From positions 1-64,000 of the forward strand of contig NZ_JACRWD010000008.1 of NCBI RefSeq assembly GCF_014306135.1: DNA of 64,000 bases, in the 5' to 3' direction. The stretch's first letter is position 1; every line of letters starts with the position of its first letter. Below are positions 50,401 through 58,846 of this stretch, one piece after another. The notes beneath the pieces were generated by a model. The model was not told the DNA's origin. It ran no database searches and worked only from the letters and a program-made list of their open reading frames with translations. The stretch is from Paraclostridium hominis (lineage in GTDB: Bacteria > Bacillota > Clostridia > Peptostreptococcales > Peptostreptococcaceae). A program made the position numbers and the translations under genes.

Positions 50401-52302
50401 ATGGGGAAAAATATTTATAAAATCATAACAATTGTAATTGTTATTATATTATTTTCGACTGTTGCTCTTAAAAAAGAGATTGATAAAAGTATAGAAATAG
50501 TTAATGAAAAAATAACCGAAACAATGAATGATACTAGCAAAGAAGAAAAATCTAAAGAAGAAGTAAATAAAAAAACTAAATATACATCTTGGAATTTAGG
50601 AGATTTATATAAAAGTAATTCTGAATGGGAAAAAAGTTTAAAAAGGTTTAATATAGATACTAAAGAACTTAAAAATTATGTAGGAAAAGTAACTAAATCT
50701 TCTAAGCATTTATTATACGCATTAAATATAAAAGAAGATTTAGATTCAAAAATTGAAAAATTATATGCATATGTATCTTTAAATAAAGATGTTAATAAAA
50801 AATCATATGAATTTGCTAATATGGAGAAGAAACTAGATGAAGTATATAAAGTATATAGCTCTATTTGTTCTGATTTAGAGTTAGAGATATTGAAACTTTC
50901 AGATAGGGAATTTAAGGATATTACAAGAAATAGTAAAATATCAAGTAAGTACAAAATATATTTAAATGATATAAGAAGAAATAAAAAACATTACTTGAAA
51001 GCTAATGAAGAGGAATTATTAAATGGAGTAAGTGATATTACGACATTGCCCAAAAATGTTTATGAACTTTTTGTGAATATGGATAAAAAATCATCATTAA
51101 ACCCATCTGAATATTCTCTAGCACTAGAAAGTGAAAATAGAGAAACTAGAAAAAAAGCTTTTGAAAGTGAATCTGTATTATACAATGATAATATAAATAT
51201 GTTATCAGGATTATTTATAGGTCAAGTTAAAAAAAATATATTCTATTCGAATACTAGAGGGTATAAAAACTCAAGAGAAATGTACATGTCAGGTGATAAT
51301 ATAGATGCTAAAGTTTATGATGAGCTAATAAGTACAGTTAATAAAAATTTAGATACTTTGCATAAATACATTAGTTTAAGAAAAAAAGTGTTAAATTTAG
51401 ATAAGGTGTACTCATACGATATGTATACACCTATAGTAAATCCTGTGGATGAGAATATTTCATATGACAAGGCTCAAGGCATAATATATGCAGCTTTAAA
51501 TCCATTAGGTAAAGAGTATGGAGATGTGATTTATAAAGCGTTTAATGAAAGATGGATAGATGTTTTTTCAAATGATAAAAAAGTTAGTGGAGCATATTGC
51601 TTGTCATTATATGATAATCATCCATATATACTAACAAATTATAGTGGAAACTTAGATTCAGTATCTACACTAGCACATGAGTTAGGACATGCAGTTTATG
51701 GGTATATGAGTTCTAAAAACCAGAATTACTTAAATTCAAAACCTAGTATATTTACACATGAAGTTGCATCTATAACGAATGAGTCACTACTTTATGAGAT
51801 GTTAATAAAAAATTCCCAAAATGATGAAGAAAAAGCTTATTATATAACTCAATATTTAGATTTAATAAAAAATACATTATTTGTACAAACTATGTATGCA
51901 GAATTTGAGAATCAAATACATTCTAAATTAGAAAAAAAAGAAACTGTGAATGTTTTAGTATTAAATGATGTATGGGGTGATTTATTAAAAAAATATTATG
52001 GAGAAGATTTTAATGTAGACCAATTGTCAAAGATAGGTTGGTCAAAGATACCACATTTCTATAATAGTTTTTATGTCTATAAATATGCTACAGGTTGTAG
52101 TGCAGCTATAGCATTTTCACAAGATATATTAAATAATGGAGCTGATAACTACTTAGCTTTTCTTAAAAAAGGAGGGTCAAATTACCCTATAGAATTACTA
52201 AAAGAAAGTGGTATAAATTTATATAGTAAGAAGCCAATAGAAAAAACGACAGATAAATTTAATAAGTTAGTTATGGATTTAGAAAGATTATTAGAAAATT
52301 AA
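50401..52302 (+). CDS. Membrane-anchored M3-family oligoendopeptidase (PepF-like)
   Basis: 633 residues from ATG 50401. The zinc site HExxH is in 'STLAHELGHAVYGYMSS', with the distal Glu region 'THEVASITNESLLYEMLIKN'. The body matches oligoendopeptidase F ('TKYTSWNLGDLYKSNSEWEK' at its start). PepF is normally cytosolic, but here an N-terminal helix (~residues 5-22, 'YKIITIVIVIILFSTVAL') and a charged linker tether it, probably facing outside. It may degrade peptides at the surface. A frame open from 50350 exists, but its extra codons are inside the hairpin. Confidence 0.85.
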   Translation: MGKNIYKIITIVIVIILFSTVALKKEIDKSIEIVNEKITETMNDTSKEEKSKEEVNKKTKYTSWNLGDLYKSNSEWEKSLKRFNIDTKELKNYVGKVTKSSKHLLYALNIKEDLDSKIEKLYAYVSLNKDVNKKSYEFANMEKKLDEVYKVYSSICSDLELEILKLSDREFKDITRNSKISSKYKIYLNDIRRNKKHYLKANEEELLNGVSDITTLPKNVYELFVNMDKKSSLNPSEYSLALESENRETRKKAFESESVLYNDNINMLSGLFIGQVKKNIFYSNTRGYKNSREMYMSGDNIDAKVYDELISTVNKNLDTLHKYISLRKKVLNLDKVYSYDMYTPIVNPVDENISYDKAQGIIYAALNPLGKEYGDVIYKAFNERWIDVFSNDKKVSGAYCLSLYDNHPYILTNYSGNLDSVSTLAHELGHAVYGYMSSKNQNYLNSKPSIFTHEVASITNESLLYEMLIKNSQNDEEKAYYITQYLDLIKNTLFVQTMYAEFENQIHSKLEKKETVNVLVLNDVWGDLLKKYYGEDFNVDQLSKIGWSKIPHFYNSFYVYKYATGCSAAIAFSQDILNNGADNYLAFLKKGGSNYPIELLKESGINLYSKKPIEKTTDKFNKLVMDLERLLEN

Positions 52303-52337
52303 CAATAGAAGGAATTTATAAATAGTGGTAGAATATA

Positions 52338-52368
52338 TTAAAGGCCCTTACAGAGAAGGGCTTTTAAT
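52338..52368 (+). terminator. Terminator after the M3 peptidase gene
   Basis: ttaaaggccctt (52338-52349) / aagggcttttaa (52356-52367), with one G-U pair. Confidence 0.8.
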
Positions 52369-52433
52369 ATTGAAATCTGCTGTGTAATATACAAATAAAA
52401 ATATATAATGTAAATTATTAATGAGGTGATAGC

Positions 52434-52544
52434 ATGGCAAAGGTTAATGATAAGAAAACTACTAGGTTTATAGCTTTGGCTATTATAGGAACGTTAGTAC
52501 TTTCTAGTGTTGCTAGTGTAGTAAGTTTATTTATAGGAATGTAA
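52434..52544 (+). CDS. Small single-helix membrane protein (36 residues)
   Basis: MAKVNDKKTTRF followed by a hydrophobic helix (IALAIIGTLVLSSVASVVSL) and FIGM. RBS GAGGTGA (52423-52429) with good spacing. The basic N-terminus plus one helix resembles the DUF4044/Prli42 type of tiny Firmicute membrane proteins, but the match is by general form only. It is 20 bases upstream of the transaldolase gene and probably co-transcribed with it. Confidence 0.6.
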   Translation: MAKVNDKKTTRFIALAIIGTLVLSSVASVVSLFIGM

Positions 52545-52564
52545 ATTTAAGGAGGTATAATAGT

Positions 52565-53212
52565 ATGAAACTATTTATAGATACTGCAAATGTAGATGAA
52601 ATAAAAGAAATAAACTCATGGGGAGTTATAGAAGGTGTTACTACAAATCCATCTTTAATAGCAAAAGAAGGAAGAGTTTTTGAAAACGTAGTAAAAGAAA
52701 TAACTGATATAGTAGATGGACCTATATCTGCAGAAGTTATTTCTATGGAAAGTGAAGGAATGATAAAAGAAGGAGAAGAATTAAGCAAGATACATAAAAA
52801 CATAGTTATAAAAATACCTATGTGCGCAGAAGGATTAAAAGCTGTATCTGCTTTATCAAAAAAAGGTATAAAAACTAATGTAACTTTAATATTCTCAGCA
52901 AACCAAGCTTTACTTGCAGCTAAAGCTGGAGCTTCATATGTAAGTCCTTTCGTTGGAAGATTAGATGATATAGGACAAGAAGGTATAATGTTAATAGAAG
53001 AGGTTGCTGAAATATTTAATGTTCATGGAATAGAAACAGAAATAATATCAGCAAGTATAAGACATCCTCAACATGTTTTAACTTCAGCTAAAGCAGGAGC
53101 AGATATAGCAACAATACCATACAAAGTATTCAAGCAAATGTTAGGACATCCTATGACTGATATAGGAATAGATAAATTCTTAAAAGACTGGGAAAGTGTA
53201 CCTAAAAATTAA
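52565..53212 (+). CDS. Transaldolase / fructose-6-phosphate aldolase (TalC/FSA family)
   Basis: 215-residue TIM barrel, the short transaldolase form. 'MKLFIDTANVDEIKEINSWG' and 'GVTTNPSLIAKEG' start the family pattern; the Schiff-base lysine is in 'NIVIKIPMCAEGLKAV'. 'GASYVSPFVGRLDDIG' and 'IISASIRHPQHVLTSAKAGA' follow. It links the pentose phosphate pathway to glycolysis. Transaldolase versus FSA activity is not settled by sequence here. glpX lies just downstream. Confidence 0.9.
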   Translation: MKLFIDTANVDEIKEINSWGVIEGVTTNPSLIAKEGRVFENVVKEITDIVDGPISAEVISMESEGMIKEGEELSKIHKNIVIKIPMCAEGLKAVSALSKKGIKTNVTLIFSANQALLAAKAGASYVSPFVGRLDDIGQEGIMLIEEVAEIFNVHGIETEIISASIRHPQHVLTSAKAGADIATIPYKVFKQMLGHPMTDIGIDKFLKDWESVPKN

Positions 53213-53218
53213 TAAAGA

Positions 53219-53248
53219 GACGATAATTTACGAATTATCGTCTTTTTT
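53219..53248 (+). terminator. Rho-independent terminator after the transaldolase gene
   Basis: gacgataatt (53219-53228), tacg loop, aattatcgtc (53233-53242), six Ts. Confidence 0.9.
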
Positions 53249-53369
53249 ATAGTTATAAAGAATTATATACTATACTAATGGTTTATTTTAATGTCTATAA
53301 ATATTTACTATTTATTAAATGTGATATATAATTTTATTGAAGATTAACGAATTAGGGGAGATGAATTTT

Positions 53370-54368
53370 ATGGACAGAAATTTGGCATTGGAGTTAGTTA
53401 GAGTTACAGAAGCAGCAGCTTTAGTTTCTTCACAGTTTATGGGTAGAGGTGATAAAAACGGTGCAGATGGTGCAGCAGTAGAAGCTATGAGACGAGCATT
53501 TGAAACTGTGAAGATAGATGGTGAAGTTGTAATAGGAGAAGGTGAATTAGATGAAGCTCCTATGCTATATATAGGTGAAAAAGTTGGTATGGCAACTGAA
53601 GACAGTATGAAAGTTGATATAGCAGTAGATCCGTTAGATGGTACTACATTAATAGCAAAAGGACTGCCTAATGTTATATCTGTAATAGCTATGGGTAAAA
53701 AAGGAAGTTTACTTAAAGCCCCTGATACATATATGAAAAAGATTATAGTTGGTCCTAAGGCAAAAGGTTGTATAGATTTAAATGCAAGTGTTGAAGAAAA
53801 CATAAAAAACGTCGCAAAAGCATTAAATAAGAAAACTACAGAAATGACTATAACAGTACAAGATAGAGAAAGACATAACTATATATTTGAAGCGGCTAGA
53901 AAACTTGGTACTAGAATAAAAATGTTTGGAGATGGAGATGTTGCTGCAGGAATAGCAACTTGCTTTGATGATACTGGTATAGACATGCTTATGGGAATAG
54001 GTGGAGGACCTGAAGGAGTTATAACGGCAGCTGCTATAAAATGTATGGGTGGAGATATGCAAGCTCAGATATATCCTTTAAGCGACTCAGAGAGAGTAAG
54101 ATGTCATGAAATGGGATTAACAGACACTGATATAGAGAAGGTGTTATCATTAGAAGATTTAGCTAAAGGAGATGAACTTTTCTTCGCTGCTACTGGTATA
54201 ACGGATGGAGATTTATTAAAAGGAGTTGTTAGTTTAGGAAATGATAGATTAACAACTAACTCAGTTGTGATGAGAGCTAAAACAGGAACTATAAGATTTG
54301 TTGATGCTATACACGCAGTAGATAAAAATGATATATTAACTGATTTAATGGGTAAATATAGTATATAG
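53370..54368 (+). CDS. glpX: Class II fructose-1,6-bisphosphatase
   Basis: 332 residues from ATG 53370, after GGGGAGATG (53355-53363). Motifs: 'ALVSSQFMGRGDKNGADGAA', 'VVIGEGELDEAPMLYIGE', 'AVDPLDGTTLIAKGLPN' (metal and substrate) and 'GIGGGPEGVITAAAIKCMGG'. It catalyses the gluconeogenic step from fructose-1,6-bisphosphate to fructose-6-phosphate. Its pairing with transaldolase suggests a role in pentose and hexose phosphate supply. Confidence 0.95.
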   Translation: MDRNLALELVRVTEAAALVSSQFMGRGDKNGADGAAVEAMRRAFETVKIDGEVVIGEGELDEAPMLYIGEKVGMATEDSMKVDIAVDPLDGTTLIAKGLPNVISVIAMGKKGSLLKAPDTYMKKIIVGPKAKGCIDLNASVEENIKNVAKALNKKTTEMTITVQDRERHNYIFEAARKLGTRIKMFGDGDVAAGIATCFDDTGIDMLMGIGGGPEGVITAAAIKCMGGDMQAQIYPLSDSERVRCHEMGLTDTDIEKVLSLEDLAKGDELFFAATGITDGDLLKGVVSLGNDRLTTNSVVMRAKTGTIRFVDAIHAVDKNDILTDLMGKYSI

Positions 54369-54383
54369 AATTATCATAAAAAT

Positions 54384-54415
54384 AAAACTATTTTATATGA
54401 GTAGTTTTATTTTTT
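54384..54415 (+). terminator. Rho-independent terminator after glpX
   Basis: aaaacta (54384-54390) / tagtttt (54402-54408), then a run of Ts. Confidence 0.82.
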
Positions 54416-54421
54416 TATTTG

Positions 54422-54451
54422 TTGACCATAATGCATAAATAGTGATAATAT
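54422..54451 (+). promoter_or_regulatory. Possible sigma-A promoter for rho
   Basis: TTGACC (54422-54427), 18-bp spacer, TAATAT (54446-54451). A ~95-nt leader to rho would follow. Confidence 0.42.
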
Positions 54452-54551
54452 TAAAGTTAATTATTTAGTACAAATACTGGAAACTTTTCATTTGCACGCC
54501 TTTAATTTCCGAATAAAAACTGTAATTGTATTATGGAATAGGAGGGTTTTT

Positions 54552-56003
54552 TTGAATATAAAAGATATGAATTTAGAGAATATAAAAGATATGACTCTAG
54601 TGCAATTAAAAGAATTAGCTAAAGAACTAGGGATTAAGTCTATAAGTAAGTATAAAAAAAATGAGTTAATACAAATTATAAGCGAGTATAAAAATAAAAA
54701 TATGATAGATAATAATAAAGAAACAGAAAAACAAGAAGAAATTAAAAGTGAACAAAAACCTAGTGTAAATAAGCCAGAAAATAAAAACTATGAAAATAGA
54801 AATCAAAGACACAATCAAAGCTTTAATAGAAATTCTTATAGTGTAAAAGAAGTTGATGAAGCTAAGATTGTAGATGAGTTTAATACGTCTAAAGACGATG
54901 AAGTAATGGGAGTATTAGAAATATTACCAGATGGATTTGGTTTTTTAAGAGGACCTAATTACTTATCTACAGAACATGATGTATATGTGTCTCCATCCCA
55001 AATCAGAAGATTTAATATGAAAACAGGAGATAAAGTCAAAGGGATAACTAGGCATCCAAAAAGTGGTGAAAAGTTTAGGGCATTATTATATGTACAAAGA
55101 ATAAATGATGAACATCCTGAAACAGCTACAAAAAGAAGAGCATTTGAAACTCTTACACCTATATACCCAGAAGAAAAACTTAAATTAGAAAAATATCAAA
55201 ATGAAATATCTACAAGATTGATAGATTTAATATCTCCAATAGGTAAAGGGCAAAGAGGATTAATTGTCGCTCCACCTAAGGCTGGTAAAACTATACTTTT
55301 AAAAAGTGTAGCAAATAGTATAGTTAAAAATCATCCTGAAGTAGAACTTATAGTTCTTCTTATAGATGAAAGACCAGAAGAAGTTACTGATATGCAAGAA
55401 TCTATAGATGCTGATGTAATTTATTCTACATTTGACCAAGTTTCTAGTCATCATGTTAAAGTTGCAGAAATGGTTTTAAATAGAGCACAAAGATTAGTTG
55501 AGCATGGAAAAGATGTTGTGATATTATTAGATAGTATTACTAGACTTGCCAGAGCTTACAATTTAAGTATATCACCTACTGGAAGAACGTTATCTGGAGG
55601 TTTAGATCCAGGAGCTCTTCATGGACCAAAAAAATTCTTTGGTGCGGCTAGAAATATAAGACAAGGTGGCTCACTTACAATATTAGCTACAGCTTTAGTT
55701 GAAACTGGTTCTAGAATGGATGATGTTATATTTGAAGAATTCAAAGGAACAGGGAATATGGAACTTCATCTAGATAGAAAACTGGCTGAAAAGAGGGTAT
55801 TCCCAGCTGTTGATATATATAAATCTGGTACTAGAAGAGAAGATTTATTATTAACAGAAGAAGAAAAAGCTGCACTTTGGAAACTAAGAAAAGAAATGAG
55901 TAATAATTCAGTTTATGAAGTTACTGATAAAGTCTTAGAAATACTAAGAAGAACTAAAGATAATGATGCGTTTATAAAGTATATAAAAGAGGCTTTAAAC
56001 TAA
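54552..56003 (+). CDS. rho: Transcription termination factor Rho with Asn-rich insertion
   Basis: Hexameric RNA helicase ending transcription. 483 residues from TTG 54552 (RBS GGAGGG, 54541-54546). Residues ~1-45 are the Rho N-terminal helical domain ('LVQLKELAKELGIKSISKYK'). Residues ~48-105 are an inserted, disordered Asn/Lys/Glu-rich stretch ('NKNYENRNQRHNQSFNRNSY'). The RNA-binding fold ('GVLEILPDGFGFLRGPNYLS') follows. Walker A is 'VAPPKAGKTILLKSVAN', and 'VILLDSITRLARAYN' and the Q-loop region are intact. A Q/N-rich insert of this kind in C. botulinum Rho is known to be prion-forming; this one is shorter. Confidence 0.94.
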   Translation: MNIKDMNLENIKDMTLVQLKELAKELGIKSISKYKKNELIQIISEYKNKNMIDNNKETEKQEEIKSEQKPSVNKPENKNYENRNQRHNQSFNRNSYSVKEVDEAKIVDEFNTSKDDEVMGVLEILPDGFGFLRGPNYLSTEHDVYVSPSQIRRFNMKTGDKVKGITRHPKSGEKFRALLYVQRINDEHPETATKRRAFETLTPIYPEEKLKLEKYQNEISTRLIDLISPIGKGQRGLIVAPPKAGKTILLKSVANSIVKNHPEVELIVLLIDERPEEVTDMQESIDADVIYSTFDQVSSHHVKVAEMVLNRAQRLVEHGKDVVILLDSITRLARAYNLSISPTGRTLSGGLDPGALHGPKKFFGAARNIRQGGSLTILATALVETGSRMDDVIFEEFKGTGNMELHLDRKLAEKRVFPAVDIYKSGTRREDLLLTEEEKAALWKLRKEMSNNSVYEVTDKVLEILRRTKDNDAFIKYIKEALN

Positions 56004-56014
56004 TTAGAAAACTC

Positions 56015-56043
56015 TTGAACGCTAAATAATCTTATGTTATAAT
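56015..56043 (+). promoter_or_regulatory. Sigma-A-type promoter for rpmE
   Basis: TTGAAC (56015-56020), 17-bp spacer, TATAAT (56038-56043). The ~65-nt leader contains a weak inverted repeat (cgaaaagttaat... / ...attaatttcg) and could hold an autoregulatory site; that is a guess. Confidence 0.72.
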
Positions 56044-56116
56044 GGTGTAGTTGAATGATGAAAAACGAAAAGTTAATATAATTAATTTCGAAAAGTAAGG
56101 AGAAGAGGTGACAAAT

Positions 56117-56317
56117 ATGCAAAAAGATATACAACCAAAATACCAAGAAGTTGAAGTACGTTGTGCTTGTGGTAACACATTCGTAGCAGGATCAACTAAA
56201 GATGAAATAAAAGTTGAGATATGTTCAGAATGCCATCCTTTCTATACTGGAAAGCAAAAGAATATAGAAGCTGGTGGAAGAATCGACAAGTTCAAGAAGA
56301 GATTCAAAATCGACTAA
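56117..56317 (+). CDS. rpmE: 50S ribosomal protein L31
   Basis: 66 residues from ATG 56117, which follows AGAGGTGA (56103-56111). The GTG at 56108 is inside that RBS. Zinc-binding cysteines are in 'VRCACGNTFVAG' and 'ICSECHPFYTGKQK', so this is the C+ (zinc) form. It sits between rho and tdk, usual in clostridia. Confidence 0.95.
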   Translation: MQKDIQPKYQEVEVRCACGNTFVAGSTKDEIKVEICSECHPFYTGKQKNIEAGGRIDKFKKRFKID

Positions 56318-56337
56318 TAGTAAATACGGAGTTGGCT

Positions 56338-56366
56338 TGCCAACTCCTATTTTATTTATATAGGAG
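56338..56366 (+). terminator. Rho-independent terminator after rpmE
   Basis: ggagttggc (56338-56346) / gccaactcc (56349-56357), then 'tattttattt'. Confidence 0.87.
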
Positions 56367-56374
56367 GATTAAGG

Positions 56375-56950
56375 ATGTATAGACCTATTAATCATGGATA
56401 CATAGAGGTTGTTATAGGGCCTATGTATAGTGGAAAAAGTGAAGAACTTATAAGAAGGTTAAAAAGAGCTAAAATTGCAAAGCAAAATGTTGTTGTTTTT
56501 AAACCTGTTATAGATGATAGATATAGCAAGGAAGATGTAGTATCTCATAGCGGATACACTATAAATGCTATTCCTATAAAAGATTCATCTGAGATTAACA
56601 AATATATAAATGAAGATACACAAGTTGTTGGAATAGATGAAGTGCAATTTTTTGATGATAAAATAGTAGATATGGCTATTGAATTAGCTGATAAAGGGAT
56701 AAGAGTTATAGCCGCAGGATTAGATATGGATTTTAAAGGGGAACCTTTTGGACCAACTCCAAGATTATTAGCAGTAGCAGAATTTGTAGATAAAATACAA
56801 GCTATATGTTCTGTTTGTGGTCAACCGGCAACAAGATCTCAAAGACTTATAAATGGGGAGCCGGCTAAATATGATGAGCCTATAATTCAAGTTGGAGCTG
56901 TTGAAAGCTATGAAGCTAGATGTAGAAAGTGTCATGTAGTAAAAAAATAA
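56375..56950 (+). CDS. tdk: Thymidine kinase
   Basis: Salvages thymidine to dTMP; the product then feeds tmk. 191 residues. P-loop 'VVIGPMYSGKSEELIRRLKR', metal/base site 'VGIDEVQFFDDKIVD', lasso region 'RLLAVAEFVDKIQAICSVCG' and zinc cysteines CSVCG...CRKCH are all present. RBS AGGAGG at 56362 overlaps the tail of the L31 terminator region. Confidence 0.95.
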   Translation: MYRPINHGYIEVVIGPMYSGKSEELIRRLKRAKIAKQNVVVFKPVIDDRYSKEDVVSHSGYTINAIPIKDSSEINKYINEDTQVVGIDEVQFFDDKIVDMAIELADKGIRVIAAGLDMDFKGEPFGPTPRLLAVAEFVDKIQAICSVCGQPATRSQRLINGEPAKYDEPIIQVGAVESYEARCRKCHVVKK

Positions 56951-56963
56951 TATTTAGATAGTA

Positions 56964-56985
56964 AACACCTTTTAGGTGTTTTTTC
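56964..56985 (+). terminator. Rho-independent terminator after tdk
   Basis: aacacct (56964-56970) / aggtgtt (56974-56980), then Ts. Short stem. Confidence 0.78.
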
Positions 56986-57037
56986 TTTATCTGTATAGTA
57001 ATATTATATATATGATATTATAAATTGAGGTGAGGAG

Positions 57038-57937
57038 ATGAAAAAACAAGCTGTGGGAGGTCAAGCTGTCATAGAAGGGGTTATGATGCAATCTAAAGAT
57101 AAGAGAGCAATAGCTGTTAGAAAAAATGATGGTGAAATTGTAGTAGAAAAAAAGAAAATAAAAAGTTGGATATCTGATAAAAATATAGATAAGATACCTT
57201 TAATAAGAGGAGCTTTTATATTAATAGAAACAATGATAGAAGGTATTAAAAGTATGAATTTTTCATCGGAATTTTTCTTAGAAGATGATGAAGGTGAAGA
57301 AGGTGCTTTTGATAGATTTATAAATAAAATATTTAAGGATAAAGCTGGGGATGTATTAATAATAATTGCATTGATTTTAGGTTTATCATTAGCGACATTG
57401 TTATTTGTAATTACCCCTACTATTATAGGAGGGTTATTTTCAAAATTAATAGAAAATAAACTAGCACTGAATTTAATAGAAGGTATCACTAGGCTATGTA
57501 TTTTATTTATTTATATAGCTTTAATATCAAAAAATAAAGATATTCAAAGGGTGTTTGAATATCATGGTGCAGAACACAAATCTATTTATTGTTATGAAAA
57601 TAATCTTGATCTTACTGTAGAAAACGCTAGAAGATTTACTACATTACATCCTAGATGTGGAACAAATTTTTTATTTATTGTTATGTTTACATCTATAATA
57701 TTATTTTCGTTTTTTGGATGGCCAAATCCTATAATAAGAATAATTATGAGAATTATATGTGTTCCTATTGTAGCAGGAATTTCGTATGAAATTATAAAAT
57801 TGCTTGGGAAATATAATAATAAATTGACTAGATTTGTTGCTTATCCAGGGATGATGTTACAAAAGTTTACGACTAAAGAACCAGATGATAAGCAATTAGA
57901 AGTAGCACTAGAAGCATTGAAGGCTGTTATAGAGTAA
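57038..57937 (+). CDS. DUF1385 membrane protein (YqhQ family)
   Basis: 299 residues. 'MKKQAVGGQAVIEGVMMQSK' is the diagnostic N-terminus and 'FEYHGAEHKSIYCYENNL' carries the conserved His/Glu cluster. 'TTLHPRCGTNFLFIVMFTSI' begins the second half. About four helices are expected. The family has no settled function. It precedes prmC-prfA, a very common clostridial order that suggests a link to translation or envelope upkeep. Confidence 0.85.
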   Translation: MKKQAVGGQAVIEGVMMQSKDKRAIAVRKNDGEIVVEKKKIKSWISDKNIDKIPLIRGAFILIETMIEGIKSMNFSSEFFLEDDEGEEGAFDRFINKIFKDKAGDVLIIIALILGLSLATLLFVITPTIIGGLFSKLIENKLALNLIEGITRLCILFIYIALISKNKDIQRVFEYHGAEHKSIYCYENNLDLTVENARRFTTLHPRCGTNFLFIVMFTSIILFSFFGWPNPIIRIIMRIICVPIVAGISYEIIKLLGKYNNKLTRFVAYPGMMLQKFTTKEPDDKQLEVALEALKAVIE

Positions 57938-57951
57938 TAAAGGAGAAAAAT

Positions 57952-58803
57952 ATGACAATAAGAGAAATATTAATTAAATATATGGAAAAGCTATCAGATA
58001 TAAGTGATACTCCAAGATTAGATACGGAAATCTTACTTCAAAAGGCTCTTGGAAATGTAGATAGGTTATATATACAATTAAATTTAGATAAAAAACTTAA
58101 CAATGAAGAGTTAGCTAACTTTAATAAAATGATGGAAGATAGATTAAATGGAAGACCAATAGCTTATATAGTTAACAATAGAGAGTTTATGGGATTAGAT
58201 TTTTACGTAGAAGAGGGTGTACTAATTCCTAGACCGGATACAGAACCACTAGTAGAAGAGGTTATAGAACTTGCAGGTAACAGGGAAAATTTATCAATAG
58301 TAGATATAGGAACTGGATCAGGAGCTATAAGTGTTAGCTTAGCAAAATACATAAAAGTATGTCATATATATTCATTAGATATATCAGATAAAGCTTTGAG
58401 TATAGGCAAACAAAATGCTATAAGTAATGGAGTTGAAGATAAAATTGATTTTATAAAGTCTGATATATTTACAGGAATAAAGGATAAAGGTTTAATGCTT
58501 GATATAATAGTTTCAAATCCTCCATATATAAGAAAAGAAGATATAAAAACTCTTCATACACAAGTTAAGGATTATGAACCGTATATAGCGCTTGAAGGTG
58601 GAGAAGATGGATTAGATTTTTACAGAGCTATAACGGAGCAATCTGTAAATTACCTAAAGAAAGAAGGTATATTAGCTTTTGAAGTTGGTCATGATCAAGC
58701 TAAAGATGTTTCTGACATTATGAGATCTCATGGATATGAGAAAATATACACTAAGAAAGATTTACAAGGAATTGATAGAGTTGTTATAGGTTTTAAACTA
58801 TGA
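57952..58803 (+). CDS. prmC: Release factor glutamine methyltransferase
   Basis: Methylates the Gln of the GGQ motif in RF1/RF2. 283 residues. N-terminal helical domain, 'VLIPRPDTEPLVEEVIELAG', SAM motif 'IVDIGTGSGAISVSLAKYI', and catalytic 'VSNPPYIRKEDIKTL'. It sits 14 bases after the DUF1385 gene and just upstream of its substrate gene prfA. Confidence 0.96.
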   Translation: MTIREILIKYMEKLSDISDTPRLDTEILLQKALGNVDRLYIQLNLDKKLNNEELANFNKMMEDRLNGRPIAYIVNNREFMGLDFYVEEGVLIPRPDTEPLVEEVIELAGNRENLSIVDIGTGSGAISVSLAKYIKVCHIYSLDISDKALSIGKQNAISNGVEDKIDFIKSDIFTGIKDKGLMLDIIVSNPPYIRKEDIKTLHTQVKDYEPYIALEGGEDGLDFYRAITEQSVNYLKKEGILAFEVGHDQAKDVSDIMRSHGYEKIYTKKDLQGIDRVVIGFKL

Positions 58804-58846
58804 TATAATCAACTATTGATATGTTACAAATAAAGAGGTGAAAAGT

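Noticed and set aside
53315..53803. 162-codon minus-strand frame
   Set aside because: Antisense of glpX with low-complexity Ser/Pro content; the + strand gene is certain.
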